Source: Gymnopilus junonius
Taxonomy: Eukaryota > Basidiomycota > Agaricomycetes > Agaricales > Galerinaceae
Direction of reading: 5' to 3'
Assembly: GCA_015501075.1 (NCBI GenBank)
Contig: JADNYJ010000053.1
Location: forward strand, 1 to 64,000
Length of the DNA stretch: 64,000 nt
Below the pieces are notes generated by a model. The model saw only the letters and a program-made list of their open reading frames with translations. It was not told where the DNA came from and did not search any database. The position numbers were made by a program, and so were the translations under genes. The first letter of the stretch is position 1. Every line of letters starts with the position of its first letter. Shown here one piece after another: positions 55,366 to 64,000 of this stretch.

Positions 55366-57956
55366 ATGTCGGAGAAGGCTCAATACACAGAGAAGTCTGT
55401 GGATATTGTCGATGTCGCGGAATTGGAGTCAGAAGAAGTGAACCCAGGAGACTTGACCTTTGAGGAAGGTGATTCCTTTAATCCATATTTGGTACCCAAT
55501 ATCCTCACGAATCATTCCTTATGCTTTAGACATTGCTGGAGGGATGGGTCGACATCTTGGTGTATTTTCTTGCACCATGTTAATGTAAATATTTAGTGGT
55601 TTGTCTCCTTTGGTTGCTCATTGACTGTCACATTAGCGTCGGCCGTATTATTGGAACAGGGATTTTCTCGACACCATCCTCCATCCTCTCCTCTGTCGGA
55701 TCTGTGGGTGCTTCTCTAATGCTCTGGGTACTTGGGTTCGCTTTGGCATTCTGTGGGCTATTCGTGTGGCTTGAATACGGAACCATGTTTCCGCGATCTG
55801 GTGGCGAGAAGGTCTATCTTGAAGCTGTATACAAGAAGCCGAAGTATCTCGCTACTATCATATTCGCCACCAACGCGATTTTACTGGGTTTCACTGCCTC
55901 GGGATGTATTGTAAGGCATTTTTATCTTTTATCACTTTAGCGAGGGATCATCTGATGCCGTACCTTATTAGGTTTTTGCAGACAAGTCCGAAAATTCGCG
56001 TGATATCGCGTCTTTCGCTTACGTTGATCCTTTGATAGCGTTTTAGCGGCAGCTGGACGTGCTACTGAGAGATGGGCTGTGAGAGGAATAGCTCTCGGAG
56101 GTGCGTAGCGTTTATATTTTGCCGGGCCCCTTTCAATGATAAACCGCTTTAGTCATCTTTTTTGCGACTTTCCTGCACGGTTTGGCGCCTAGACTTGGGC
56201 TCCTTCTCATGAATGTGAGTTATATATCCAGTTTCAGGACTTTCTCATAAGGAAACCGTGCGCCACAGGCACTCAGCGTCTTTAAAATCGCCATTCTTGT
56301 GTTCATTGTCGTGACAGGTACTTATCGTCACTGCGCTCCAAATCCACAACATGTCTTGACAGGCATTGTTTCTTCCAGGGTGGGTTGTCCTCTCTGGCAA
56401 AACCCACATCAAGAATCCACACATCAACTTCCTGAACGCCTTTGCTGGGAGCTCGCACAGTAGCAACGATGTAAGTGGAAAACTGCCTACACTCGTATAT
56501 ATCTGACTTTCTTGTTGCTCCAGTATGCCACTGCGACGTTCAAAGTTATATTCTCGTACAGTGGCTGGCAAAATGTTAACTACGTTATGAACGAAGTTAA
56601 GAATCCAATTCGAACACTGAAGATTGCTGCGCCCTTAGGCCTCAGTATCTGCGCTTCATTATACATACTAGCCAATATTGCGTATTTTGCGTGCGTAGCT
56701 GCGCTGCTCCGAAAAACTTTTGAGCTTACTTTCTGACCTTCATTTTCAAGTGCTGCGAGCAAGGAAGAAATTAGGAAGTCGGGCGTGACTGTTGCTTCTT
56801 TGTTTTTTGGAAAGGTATTTGGAGCACAAGCTGAGAAAGCCCTTTCTGCTATCGTCGCTCTGAGGTATGTGTGGCGATTTAATTGTTGGATGCTTCTTCA
56901 GCTGAGTCGACCATCAATAGCGCATTAGGGAATGTGGTAACAGTGGTGAGCAATTTAAATTGTTACGTCTTATCAGCTGCCTGAAGATCTTCTAAGACCT
57001 ACTCTGCTGCTCGAGTCAATCAGGGTAAGTACTTCGTAGCTACTTCAAGGAAGTGTTGATTAATTTGTTTTCAGAACTCGCCAAAGAAGGAGTACCACTT
57101 CCATTTGGAAATAGAATTTGGGCTTCAAATTGGCCTACGGGGAAATCTCCACTTCCTGGCTTAATCATTCACCTCATCCCATCGGTAGGTGAATTTCCAT
57201 GAGTGCCTCAACATCCAGAAAGGTTTACTAGATCTGATATTACTAGGTTATCGTCATTATTGCACCTCCTCCGGAAGTTGCATACCCTTTCATTCTGGAC
57301 GTCGAAGGGTACCCAAGTCAAATTATCAACCTGTTCATTGTCTTTGTATGATACTTCGTACGAAATTTTGAGAATTTTTGGTCTAACCTGGCGACCTAGG
57401 GCCTTTTCTGGCTTCGTTGGAGGAAGCCACACGTTGTCCGACCTTTCAAAGGTACGCAACCTTCCTTGGTCAGATATCTGAGATCTCGCCCTGAAGACAG
57501 TTTAGTTTGGCTCCCCTTCGCGTTTTTCTTCCTCGCGGCGTCTGCTTTCCGTGCGTGTCTCTTTCTCTTGCCGACTACTGGTTCTATTGACGTTTGTTGA
57601 TTCCTTCTCCAGTTCTGGTTGCTCCTTTCTTACGGCCAGCGAACAAGGTTGGCGATACGCCTCCCTTACCATACTATTTGTAAGCAACACGATTTCCGCC
57701 TTAACATTCCTTAAATTATTCGCCCCTGCCCAGGTATTGTTTGGTAGGAATTGCCATCCTATCGTTCGGAGTGTTATATTGGGCCGTATGGCGAATTGTC
57801 TTGCCGAGAGTGTTCGGCTACGATTGGGCGCCTACTAAGCAGGTGTTGGAGGACGGGACAGTTGTCAACGTCGTATGTTTTCTTATTCCTCTGGAATTAT
57901 CAGCTTTCTCAGCTACGTTTCGTACTCCTCAGTTCTCAAGAAAGAAGGTCGAGTAG
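55366..57956 (+). CDS. High-affinity methionine permease-like transporter (APC superfamily)
   Basis: Nineteen short exons, each with GT..AG and consistent phase, give 526 residues: 55366-55468, 55530-55584, 55637-55910, 55972-55985, 56039-56100, 56153-56214, 56269-56317, 56379-56470, 56524-56690, 56751-56864, 56921-56945, 56997-57024, 57075-57184, 57247-57345, 57400-57451, 57506-57550, 57613-57679, 57734-57872, 57933-57956. Family signatures are LIVGRIIGTGIFSTPSSI (helix 1), ALAFCGLFVWLEYGTMFP, FSYSGWQNVNYVMNEVKNP, TYSAARVNQELAKEG and IAPPPEVAYPFILDVEGYP. Around 12 membrane helices are expected. MUP1-type proteins import methionine at the plasma membrane. No disabling change seen. Confidence 0.9.
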
Positions 57957-59438
57957 ACGCAGGGTTATGGTGTCGACCTTTCTAGGGGTCGTTGTTCATG
58001 ATTTTACTTTCTTTCATAATCCTCCTATTGAAGAGCGCGAATTCTTCGCTGAAACTCGCTTGAGCTTGATTCTGATAAAGCTTATCAGCCGTCCGGAGCT
58101 ACCCGGTTTCCTTTCTCTTTAGAATGGAAAGGATGGGTGGGAGGGCTGCGTGCATGCGACACTACTGCTAAATCGGCCTTTACTGCTTGACCTTTCTTCA
58201 TCGCTGCGGAGTAAGTCTTGACTCTCTGGAATAGTCGGCGTCGGTCGCTCCCAATGACTTCGAAATTGACGGGCCTATTTCCGTCCCTCCCAAGCGCAGT
58301 TTAAACGATGATAAGAGTGGTTATATATGGCTGTCATGCTTCCAGTGCTGCAAAAGATCTGACACGCTCATCCACGTGACCCAACGATCCGTTTAGCTGA
58401 AGCTCTTGGATTGATTGCCATCATCATAAAAATGACACTATTGCATTCAAATCTCCGCCGCTCCAGCGCTTCCCGTATGTCTCTCTGATCGTTCCGTGTG
58501 ATTCTGTTAACAACCCAAGTACACAATCTTCGAGCAGACACGTTCGCCGGGTTTGACGCATGATCTCCAAACCACTCACAGCATGCCGACGCTTTTGACT
58601 TATTTTTGAACCTCGGAGATGACCTGCCTGACGGACAGAGATTTCTCTTTTCGCATATCTTTCCGGAACTCTGGTTCTCCTTCTCCGCATACAGGCCCCA
58701 AGCACTCGATATCTGGAATATTCTCAACCTAAGTATGGAATATTGATAAATAATTGCCAAAGGTTAAGTATAGATGGTGCTTTGACCGCAAGTTGTTCCT
58801 GCCTATCGAATACCGTTCGAGCCCGCATACGTCATAGTTGTAATATGAAAGATAAGCGCCCGCATATAGAGGAACCCGTTGACTGCGTCTGCACCTCACC
58901 AAAGTTTAAAGGTGGATCGGGGTGCAGAAAGCGCCGCGGAGTTGAAACGCAAAGTAGCGGCTCTAGCGAGCAAGGACTTGTCATGTCGGAAGACTATATT
59001 TGATGAAGTCATGAAAGTCATTGCGCCCACTGTGTCACCCCTAAATAGAAGCCGTTCGAATTATATAATACCGAGTGGTCTCTTGCCCCATTTTTCATTC
59101 CGCTCATGCGTTATGTGAGATTCCCTCCAAAGCCGTACCTATTTCGAGCCTATGACTCGACTACTGCACTATAATGTTCACGCCTCAGACGTCATGTGGA
59201 GGTCCCTCGCATTATAAAAAAGTGGGAAATTTACCGCTGTCGTAACTTCGGCAATTGCTGATTCTCTCTGTTACCCCACTGGTAAAGGATTGATCGCGTC
59301 GAGCCCCGATATCCATCCTTTCTCGTTAACACCGGTCGGTATTATAGTTGGCCTGTCGCCCTATGCGCAGGAGTCTCGCAGGCGGTAAGTCAGCTATTCT
59401 ACCCGGCTAAGAGCTCATTTCTTAGTCATCCTAGAAAG
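57957..59438. other. Mostly intergenic; weak open frames
   Basis: One segment at about 58910-59050 reads like protein (ESAAELKRKVAALASKDLSC) but is short and unassigned. Otherwise nothing is recognised. Confidence 0.35.
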
Positions 59439-60060
59439 ATGTCCGATACCTCGTCTGTTTCTTCCGTAGATGTCGAACCAAGACTCGTTCATTTTCTTGA
59501 GGGGGATGACGTAGTCGAATACAAGCAAGCAGCAAAGACGTCACAAACAGAAGTCTCCCAACCATCAACTCCATCAACATCAACATCCTATGCAAGGGGC
59601 TTATCTGAAGCATTAGACTCCCTTACCGCTGTTCCCCTTATGAGCGAGGAGCTTTTGGCCTCATTTGAACAACCTTGGGGCATATTTGATTTTAGGGACG
59701 ACTTCTGGGATGATTTCCATGCGACGACGAATAACGTAAAGCAGATCACTCTTTACATCGAAGGACTTCCGTCCCCGATTACCGTTGAACCAGCAGAAGT
59801 AACAAGGCGGTCTTGGTTGGTGATGTATATAGAACCATCCTGGATTATCTAACAACAGAAATATCAGACGACGACGACGAATATGCTCAGCTGGACGACA
59901 AAGCAAAGGCAAAGGTCATGCAGAAGTTTCTCCTCCGCAGAAGTAAATCTTCAGACTCAAAGTTGCAACGACATGATTTCCTTCTGGAGCGCCAAATTTT
60001 AAACGCATAGTACCATTTGCTGGCGGAGAAGCTTGGAAGGTCCAATTTTCTGAAATTTGA
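59439..60060 (+). pseudogene. DUF6699-like protein D5, frameshifted
   Basis: Starts MSDTSSVSSVDVEPRLVHF and runs to QITLYIEGLPSPITVEPAE. The continuation expected for the family (VGDVYRTILDYLTTEI) is in another frame from about 59810, and a third piece (APNFKRIVPFAGGEAWKV) is shifted again near 59995. Either two single-base indels broke the gene or there are unrecognised introns. Function unknown. Confidence 0.55.
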
Positions 60061-60155
60061 GAAGATGACAATGAATGATCTTCAGATTTTATCACTATTT
60101 GTTGAATACATTAGGAACAACTGTACTGATGGTTTTGGCTTTATCCTCGTCTTGC

Positions 60156-60729
60156 TCATAAGGAACATTTCAGCTCAATAAGAGGCCGGAGACGAAGATC
60201 AAAGACGTCCCTATCCTCAGCACTGATACTTAGTCCACCCCAAGCAACCCTTAGGCCGCCGTAAATCAAACAATCGTCTGAGGCAATGCGATCAGTGACT
60301 ACAAGCCAGATCTTTACAATTTCCTACCTTTTCTACCCTTGCAAATCGCAATATGAATGGCAGTAAAGACATCCTCAATTGTAATTATTCCAGTATCAGG
60401 ACGCGAGGGGAACACGACGACTAGCCTAGCTAGGCTAGGAACACGAATCGTCATCGACGCCACACAGCAGGGAAAATAGCTGGATACAATAAGCATCTTG
60501 AGCTACTTTGTATCTTCGTTGTAATTGCGGAGGATGGATGCGTCTCCAGATCATACAAGAGGTATGGAGATCCAGAGGAATAGGAAAGGAGAGGGTGGAT
60601 TTTTACGGGAATTTCCGAAATTGGAGGTAAAGGAACCGTTTTCCAGAGTAGAGGCGGTGGATGCGCTGGAGAGCAATCAGTGCATGGTCCATTATCATCC
60701 CCGCGTTTTATTTGCCTTGGAAAGCTCAT
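60156..60729 (-). pseudogene. DUF6699-type protein D4, frameshifted
   Basis: Minus strand: PVKIHPLLSYSSGSPYLLYD, then LLYPAIFPA, then in a shifted frame VASMTIRVPSLARLVVVFPS and ITIEDVFTAIHIAICK. A likely 41-nt intron follows, then DCLIYGGLRVAWGGLSISAE-DRDVFDL and a stop at 60156. The shift is a TG repeat expansion (TGTGTG) at about 60462. Motif order matches D2 and D3. It is probably a recent pseudogene; an ATG at 60729 is assumed. Confidence 0.65.
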
Positions 60730-61410
60730 AATATCCGTATAAGAATGAGGTAAGCCTAGTCATGGAGATTAGCCTTCCAATATATCAGTTATCAGTAAAT
60801 AATTACCTATACGTTCGGAGGGCTCAATCGGAAGAGAAAAGTAGAGTCAAAGGGTTTCTGGGAAGGTGGGGCAGTCGGTTCGAGTTCATGGAGGACTTTT
60901 ATATCGGACAGCCAGTGAATTGGTGGTTTCTGGAGTCTTGATGAAACAGGGGACGAAACCTGTGAGAATGCCGTCTACCCGTATAATTCAATTGAATCGG
61001 AGTTGGGGCCTGAGAACTGCTGTGTCTGTCTGAGATTAAACTTAGACCAACCTTGTGGAACAATTTAAAACTCAGACCGATGGCCGATTCAAATATAACT
61101 CAGTTGACCTGTCCCTCTCCTGATGACGATTTCAAGTCTGATCATAACGCCGTTCAACACGCGAATGCCTATGGAGAGCTTAATCTGGTTATCACCTTAA
61201 AATTAAAGCAGAAGCAGCAGCAAAGCGATCTCTCGGCCTAGAGACGCGCTGGCTATCAACAGCGCATTTCTCAAGCAAGATGAGATGAGAGACCTTACTA
61301 GATAAATTGGTCATTTGAGAGGTATGAGAAAAGATAATACATATAATTATATACAAGTACACATCACGACTCCGCCGACTTGTTCAATTTCCACATCCCA
61401 TCCCTCACAT
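60730..61410. other. Intergenic, nothing recognised
   Basis: Short open frames only; may contain an upstream exon of D4. Confidence 0.35.
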
Positions 61411-64000
61411 TCAAATGCCCTCCCGCCGCGCAGCCTCCAGGAACGCAGCGAGCTGCTCTGTCGTCTTGTCATACCCGGGCGAATTGAGCATGGACTGGAT
61501 GCGGTCGAGACGGAGTGAACCGAGGTTGGTGAGCATGCCTTCAATGAACTAGAGTCGTCGTTCGCCGGAGAGGAACAGAGAAAGGAATGAAAGGAGAGGA
61601 AGGAGAAGTGAGAAAGACGCGTCAGAAAATTGTATGCGGAAATAGACACGACGCATACCTTCCAATATACACGCATTTGCTCTGCCTGTTGTAATTGAGC
61701 AGCAGATAGTGACGGCACATCAGCAGCAGGAGCTGTACGAATAGTATCAACGAAAAAGAACAGTAAGGTGAGCCTCCTAAAGGAAAAGGAAGGTAAACGG
61801 AGAAACAAACCAGGTTTTGCAATAGCCTCACGCACTCTCTCCGGTCCTGGCCTACTTCCGCCCTTCAAGGAGAACAAACATGTTCTCTGGGTCTTCCCTC
61901 AACACTCCATGATCAACCCACGTTGACAGCGCTCTGAGAGCCGCATTGCGATCTATAGATCCAACAGCACCGCTTCCAACGAGGTCGTCCAAAGTCCACA
62001 CGGCTGAAAAAGCAAAGAGAGAACGCAGGTATGTTGAGTACTATCCCATGTAAAAATAGATACCAAGTATGGTAAAACTCACGTTTGTCACTAAATAATC
62101 GATAATCGCCGCTCGAGCGGAGGAACTTCCACCTCAACCATTCGATCTTCAAGTTCCAACTCAATCTGAACGGTGCCGAGGTGCGGGAGCCATTGGAGTT
62201 TCTTGTCAGGTTTAAGATTTGCATATTCCCGGGAGTAGTCTTCTTGCATCCTACATGGACCAAAGGTAAACAGAGGATAAAGTGTGATTAGAGTCATGAC
62301 AATAACGAGAAGACAAGGGAGGAAGGACGAAGGAAGGAAGGACGAAGAAAGAAGAGAGAAGGAGGAGGAAAGAAGAGGACACTAACCTGCGGAACTGACC
62401 AGGCATCACAACCCACTCGACTCCAGCGCAGGCCAGAATTGACGTGAAATAATACTGGGATGGAGAGTCGACTACCATCAAGAATCAAGAAGTAAGACAA
62501 AAATCAACAAAAATATCCTTCGTAGGCAAAAAAATGAAATCAAACAAACCCATTCTGAGCGTGGACAAGCCATCGATCCTCTCGAATCCGTCATATCTCT
62601 CAACATCACCTCGCACATCTGCATCGCGGTCTCTCCAAACCGGAGCTTGAGCATCTCGATTTTTCTTCTCTGTGAATCGCATTCATGTCATCAGTCAATC
62701 GCCAAAACTTTCCAAGTTTTGAAAATTAGAAGGCGGAACACCAACCTTTTTTCTACCGGATCTGAGATGACATTACGGCTACCCCGCCGTGTGATAGCCA
62801 ACAGGCGCTGAGCGAGCAGGGCCTGCAGTTCATTCACGAATAGATCTGGCGAGTCGTAGATCGAGACGAGGGTGCTGAGCACGTCGCTTGGTTTGTTGGT
62901 TCGGAATTCTGCGCAAGGCAAGGGAGTAAGTTAACGAGTGAGCAGGTAAGTCAGAAGTAAGAAAGGAAGGAAGCAGGTAAGTAAGGCATCAAGTAATCCA
63001 GGGAATGAGATAACAAGGTACAAGAAGAAGAAACTCAACCAGCCGTAACCATGCCACCAGACGCCGCAGGAAAATACGCAAAAGGAAAACAGCACGAAGA
63101 ACAAAGAAAGCAACGCACCAGGACCTGCATCCACCGGTTCCGGATCCCAATCCAGATTCGAATAATCATCCACATCCCTTTCATGCGCATGTTGAATCAG
63201 CGTCGGTGCGTCTCCGTCATCTTCGTCCACCAGAGCCAGAAGATCGCTATCGCCATCATCATCATCATCGTTATTGGAGCCGACGAGGTTAGCCACGATA
63301 GTCTTGATCGTATCAGGCCGCTCTCTAAAAAAGAGAAGAAAAAAGAGAAGAAAGCAGTTAGCTAACAGCGCTTGCATTAATTAACGAGGGAGCAAAGCAA
63401 AGCAAAGACATGGAAAGGAAAATAAAGTAGCCAAATACAGCATACATACCTTAAATACGCCTTATTGGCTCCGCGACATTGAACAACAACACCCCGCGGG
63501 TCGATCACGCGGAGACACTTGATAGTCGAAATGTACTGTTGGAGATGAGCGTAGTGTCAGCGCCGGATGGAGCAGTCTTTTCCGGTTTCTGAAAGTTACA
63601 TTTGAGTACAGAATCGAGTAAGTGGCATGTAGGAGTAAAAGAAGAGCGATGAGTGAAGGGAAAGATGATGCAAGATGACAAGGAAACGAAGAAAATGAAG
63701 GAAAAAAGAACGACTACGACTATTAAGGACTGAGAAAATCGAAACCAAAATGGAAAAAAGGAGAAAAAGAAAGAAATTTGAATACTTACAATTTCCGTAG
63801 AGATTGGACGAGGGCGGCACGCCCATCCATGCGCTGTATACAATCCTATGTAAAATGAGGTGAGTAGCGATCGAGGAAACGACGGCACAAGGGACGTGAA
63901 AGGGAAATTCAAATTATGAGACAAATCAAAAAACGAAACACAGGATGTGAAGAAAAAAGATGGGAAAGAAAGAACGAGGCGACTCAGAAAACGACATACT
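61411..64000 (-). CDS. APC2: Anaphase-promoting complex subunit 2 (cullin-like), 3' part
   Basis: Multi-exon gene running off the right edge; the stop is at 61411. Pieces in order: YISTIKCLRVIDPRGVVVQC, RPDTIKTIVANLVGSN, an acidic insert, SDVLSTLVSIYDSPDLFVNE and LQALLAQRLLAI, then IEMLKLRFGETAMQMCEVML, MPGQFRRMQEDYSREYANLK, DKKLQWLPHLGTVQIELELE, WTLDDLVGSGAVGSIDRNAA, ALSTWVDHGVLREDPENMF and the C-terminal IQSMLNSPGYDKTTEQLAAF. This is the cullin-homology and WHB region of APC2, the APC/C scaffold that binds the RING subunit APC11. The frame breaks near 62080-62110 and near 61868 (one extra G), without plausible introns. Confidence 0.8.

Noticed and set aside
55596..55940. Separate small gene starting inside the permease
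   Set aside because: It is exon 3 of the permease read with part of the preceding intron.
63051..63365. Plus-strand open frame opposite the APC2 gene
   Set aside because: Shadow of the acidic exon and intron of APC2 on the minus strand; composition is Lys/Ile-rich without family match.
1..64000. CRISPR arrays, bacterial operons or ribosome binding sites
   Set aside because: None seen; introns, LTR elements and fungal families show the DNA is eukaryotic.

Overview
The window is nuclear DNA of a filamentous basidiomycete, most likely an Agaricomycete. Evidence: genes on both strands with many short GT..AG introns (about 50-65 nt), and families typical of mushroom-forming fungi: a FUNK1 kinase, SRPK-like kinase remnants, DUF6699 proteins, a KDZ-type transposase, a DIRS-like retroelement and a chromodomain Ty3/Gypsy element. 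No species can be named from sequence alone.

Left part (1 to about 32 kb): a graveyard of mobile elements with almost no host genes. A DIRS-like retroelement (minus strand, about 0.85-13.57 kb) is interrupted twice. A KDZ DNA transposon (11273-12822, 8-bp target duplication) sits in its gag-like ORF. A chromodomain Gypsy element (1378-8828, two 459-bp LTRs, 5-bp target duplication) sits in its RNase H. Further right lie a decayed membrane-protein gene copy, a 663-bp almost perfect palindrome flanked by TA, a second Gypsy remnant, a tyrosine-recombinase remnant, a 2.78-kb inverted repeat with 1.3-kb arms, three hAT-like MITEs with exact 8-bp target duplications, and an 825-bp tRNA-headed SINE-like element with a 12-bp duplication. 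Mutations here are strongly biased to C->T/G->A at CpG, which points to methylation-driven decay; several premature stops are CGA->TGA.

Middle part (32-46 kb): a 7.4-kb interval bracketed by about 375-bp inverted repeats holds a FUNK1 kinase gene, a second FUNK1 fragment that keeps its intron, and an F-box pseudogene. Outside it are a predicted 58-residue secreted six-cysteine protein, a tandem family of multi-pass membrane proteins (one intact-looking, one frameshifted, plus the decayed copy at 14-16 kb), two truncated SRPK-like kinases, and a GNAT acetyltransferase with a single in-frame TGA.

Right part (46-64 kb): mostly ordinary gene-rich DNA: a HAD sugar/glycerol-phosphate phosphatase, an HBN1/FRM2-type nitroreductase, a 19-exon methionine-permease-like transporter, four DUF6699-type genes or pseudogenes dispersed over about 9 kb around it, and the 3' part of the anaphase-promoting complex subunit 2 gene (cullin-like) running off the right edge. 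The genes form no obvious pathway. The pattern is a repeat-rich, methylated compartment meeting a gene compartment, with fast-evolving gene families (kinases, secreted and membrane proteins) at the junction.
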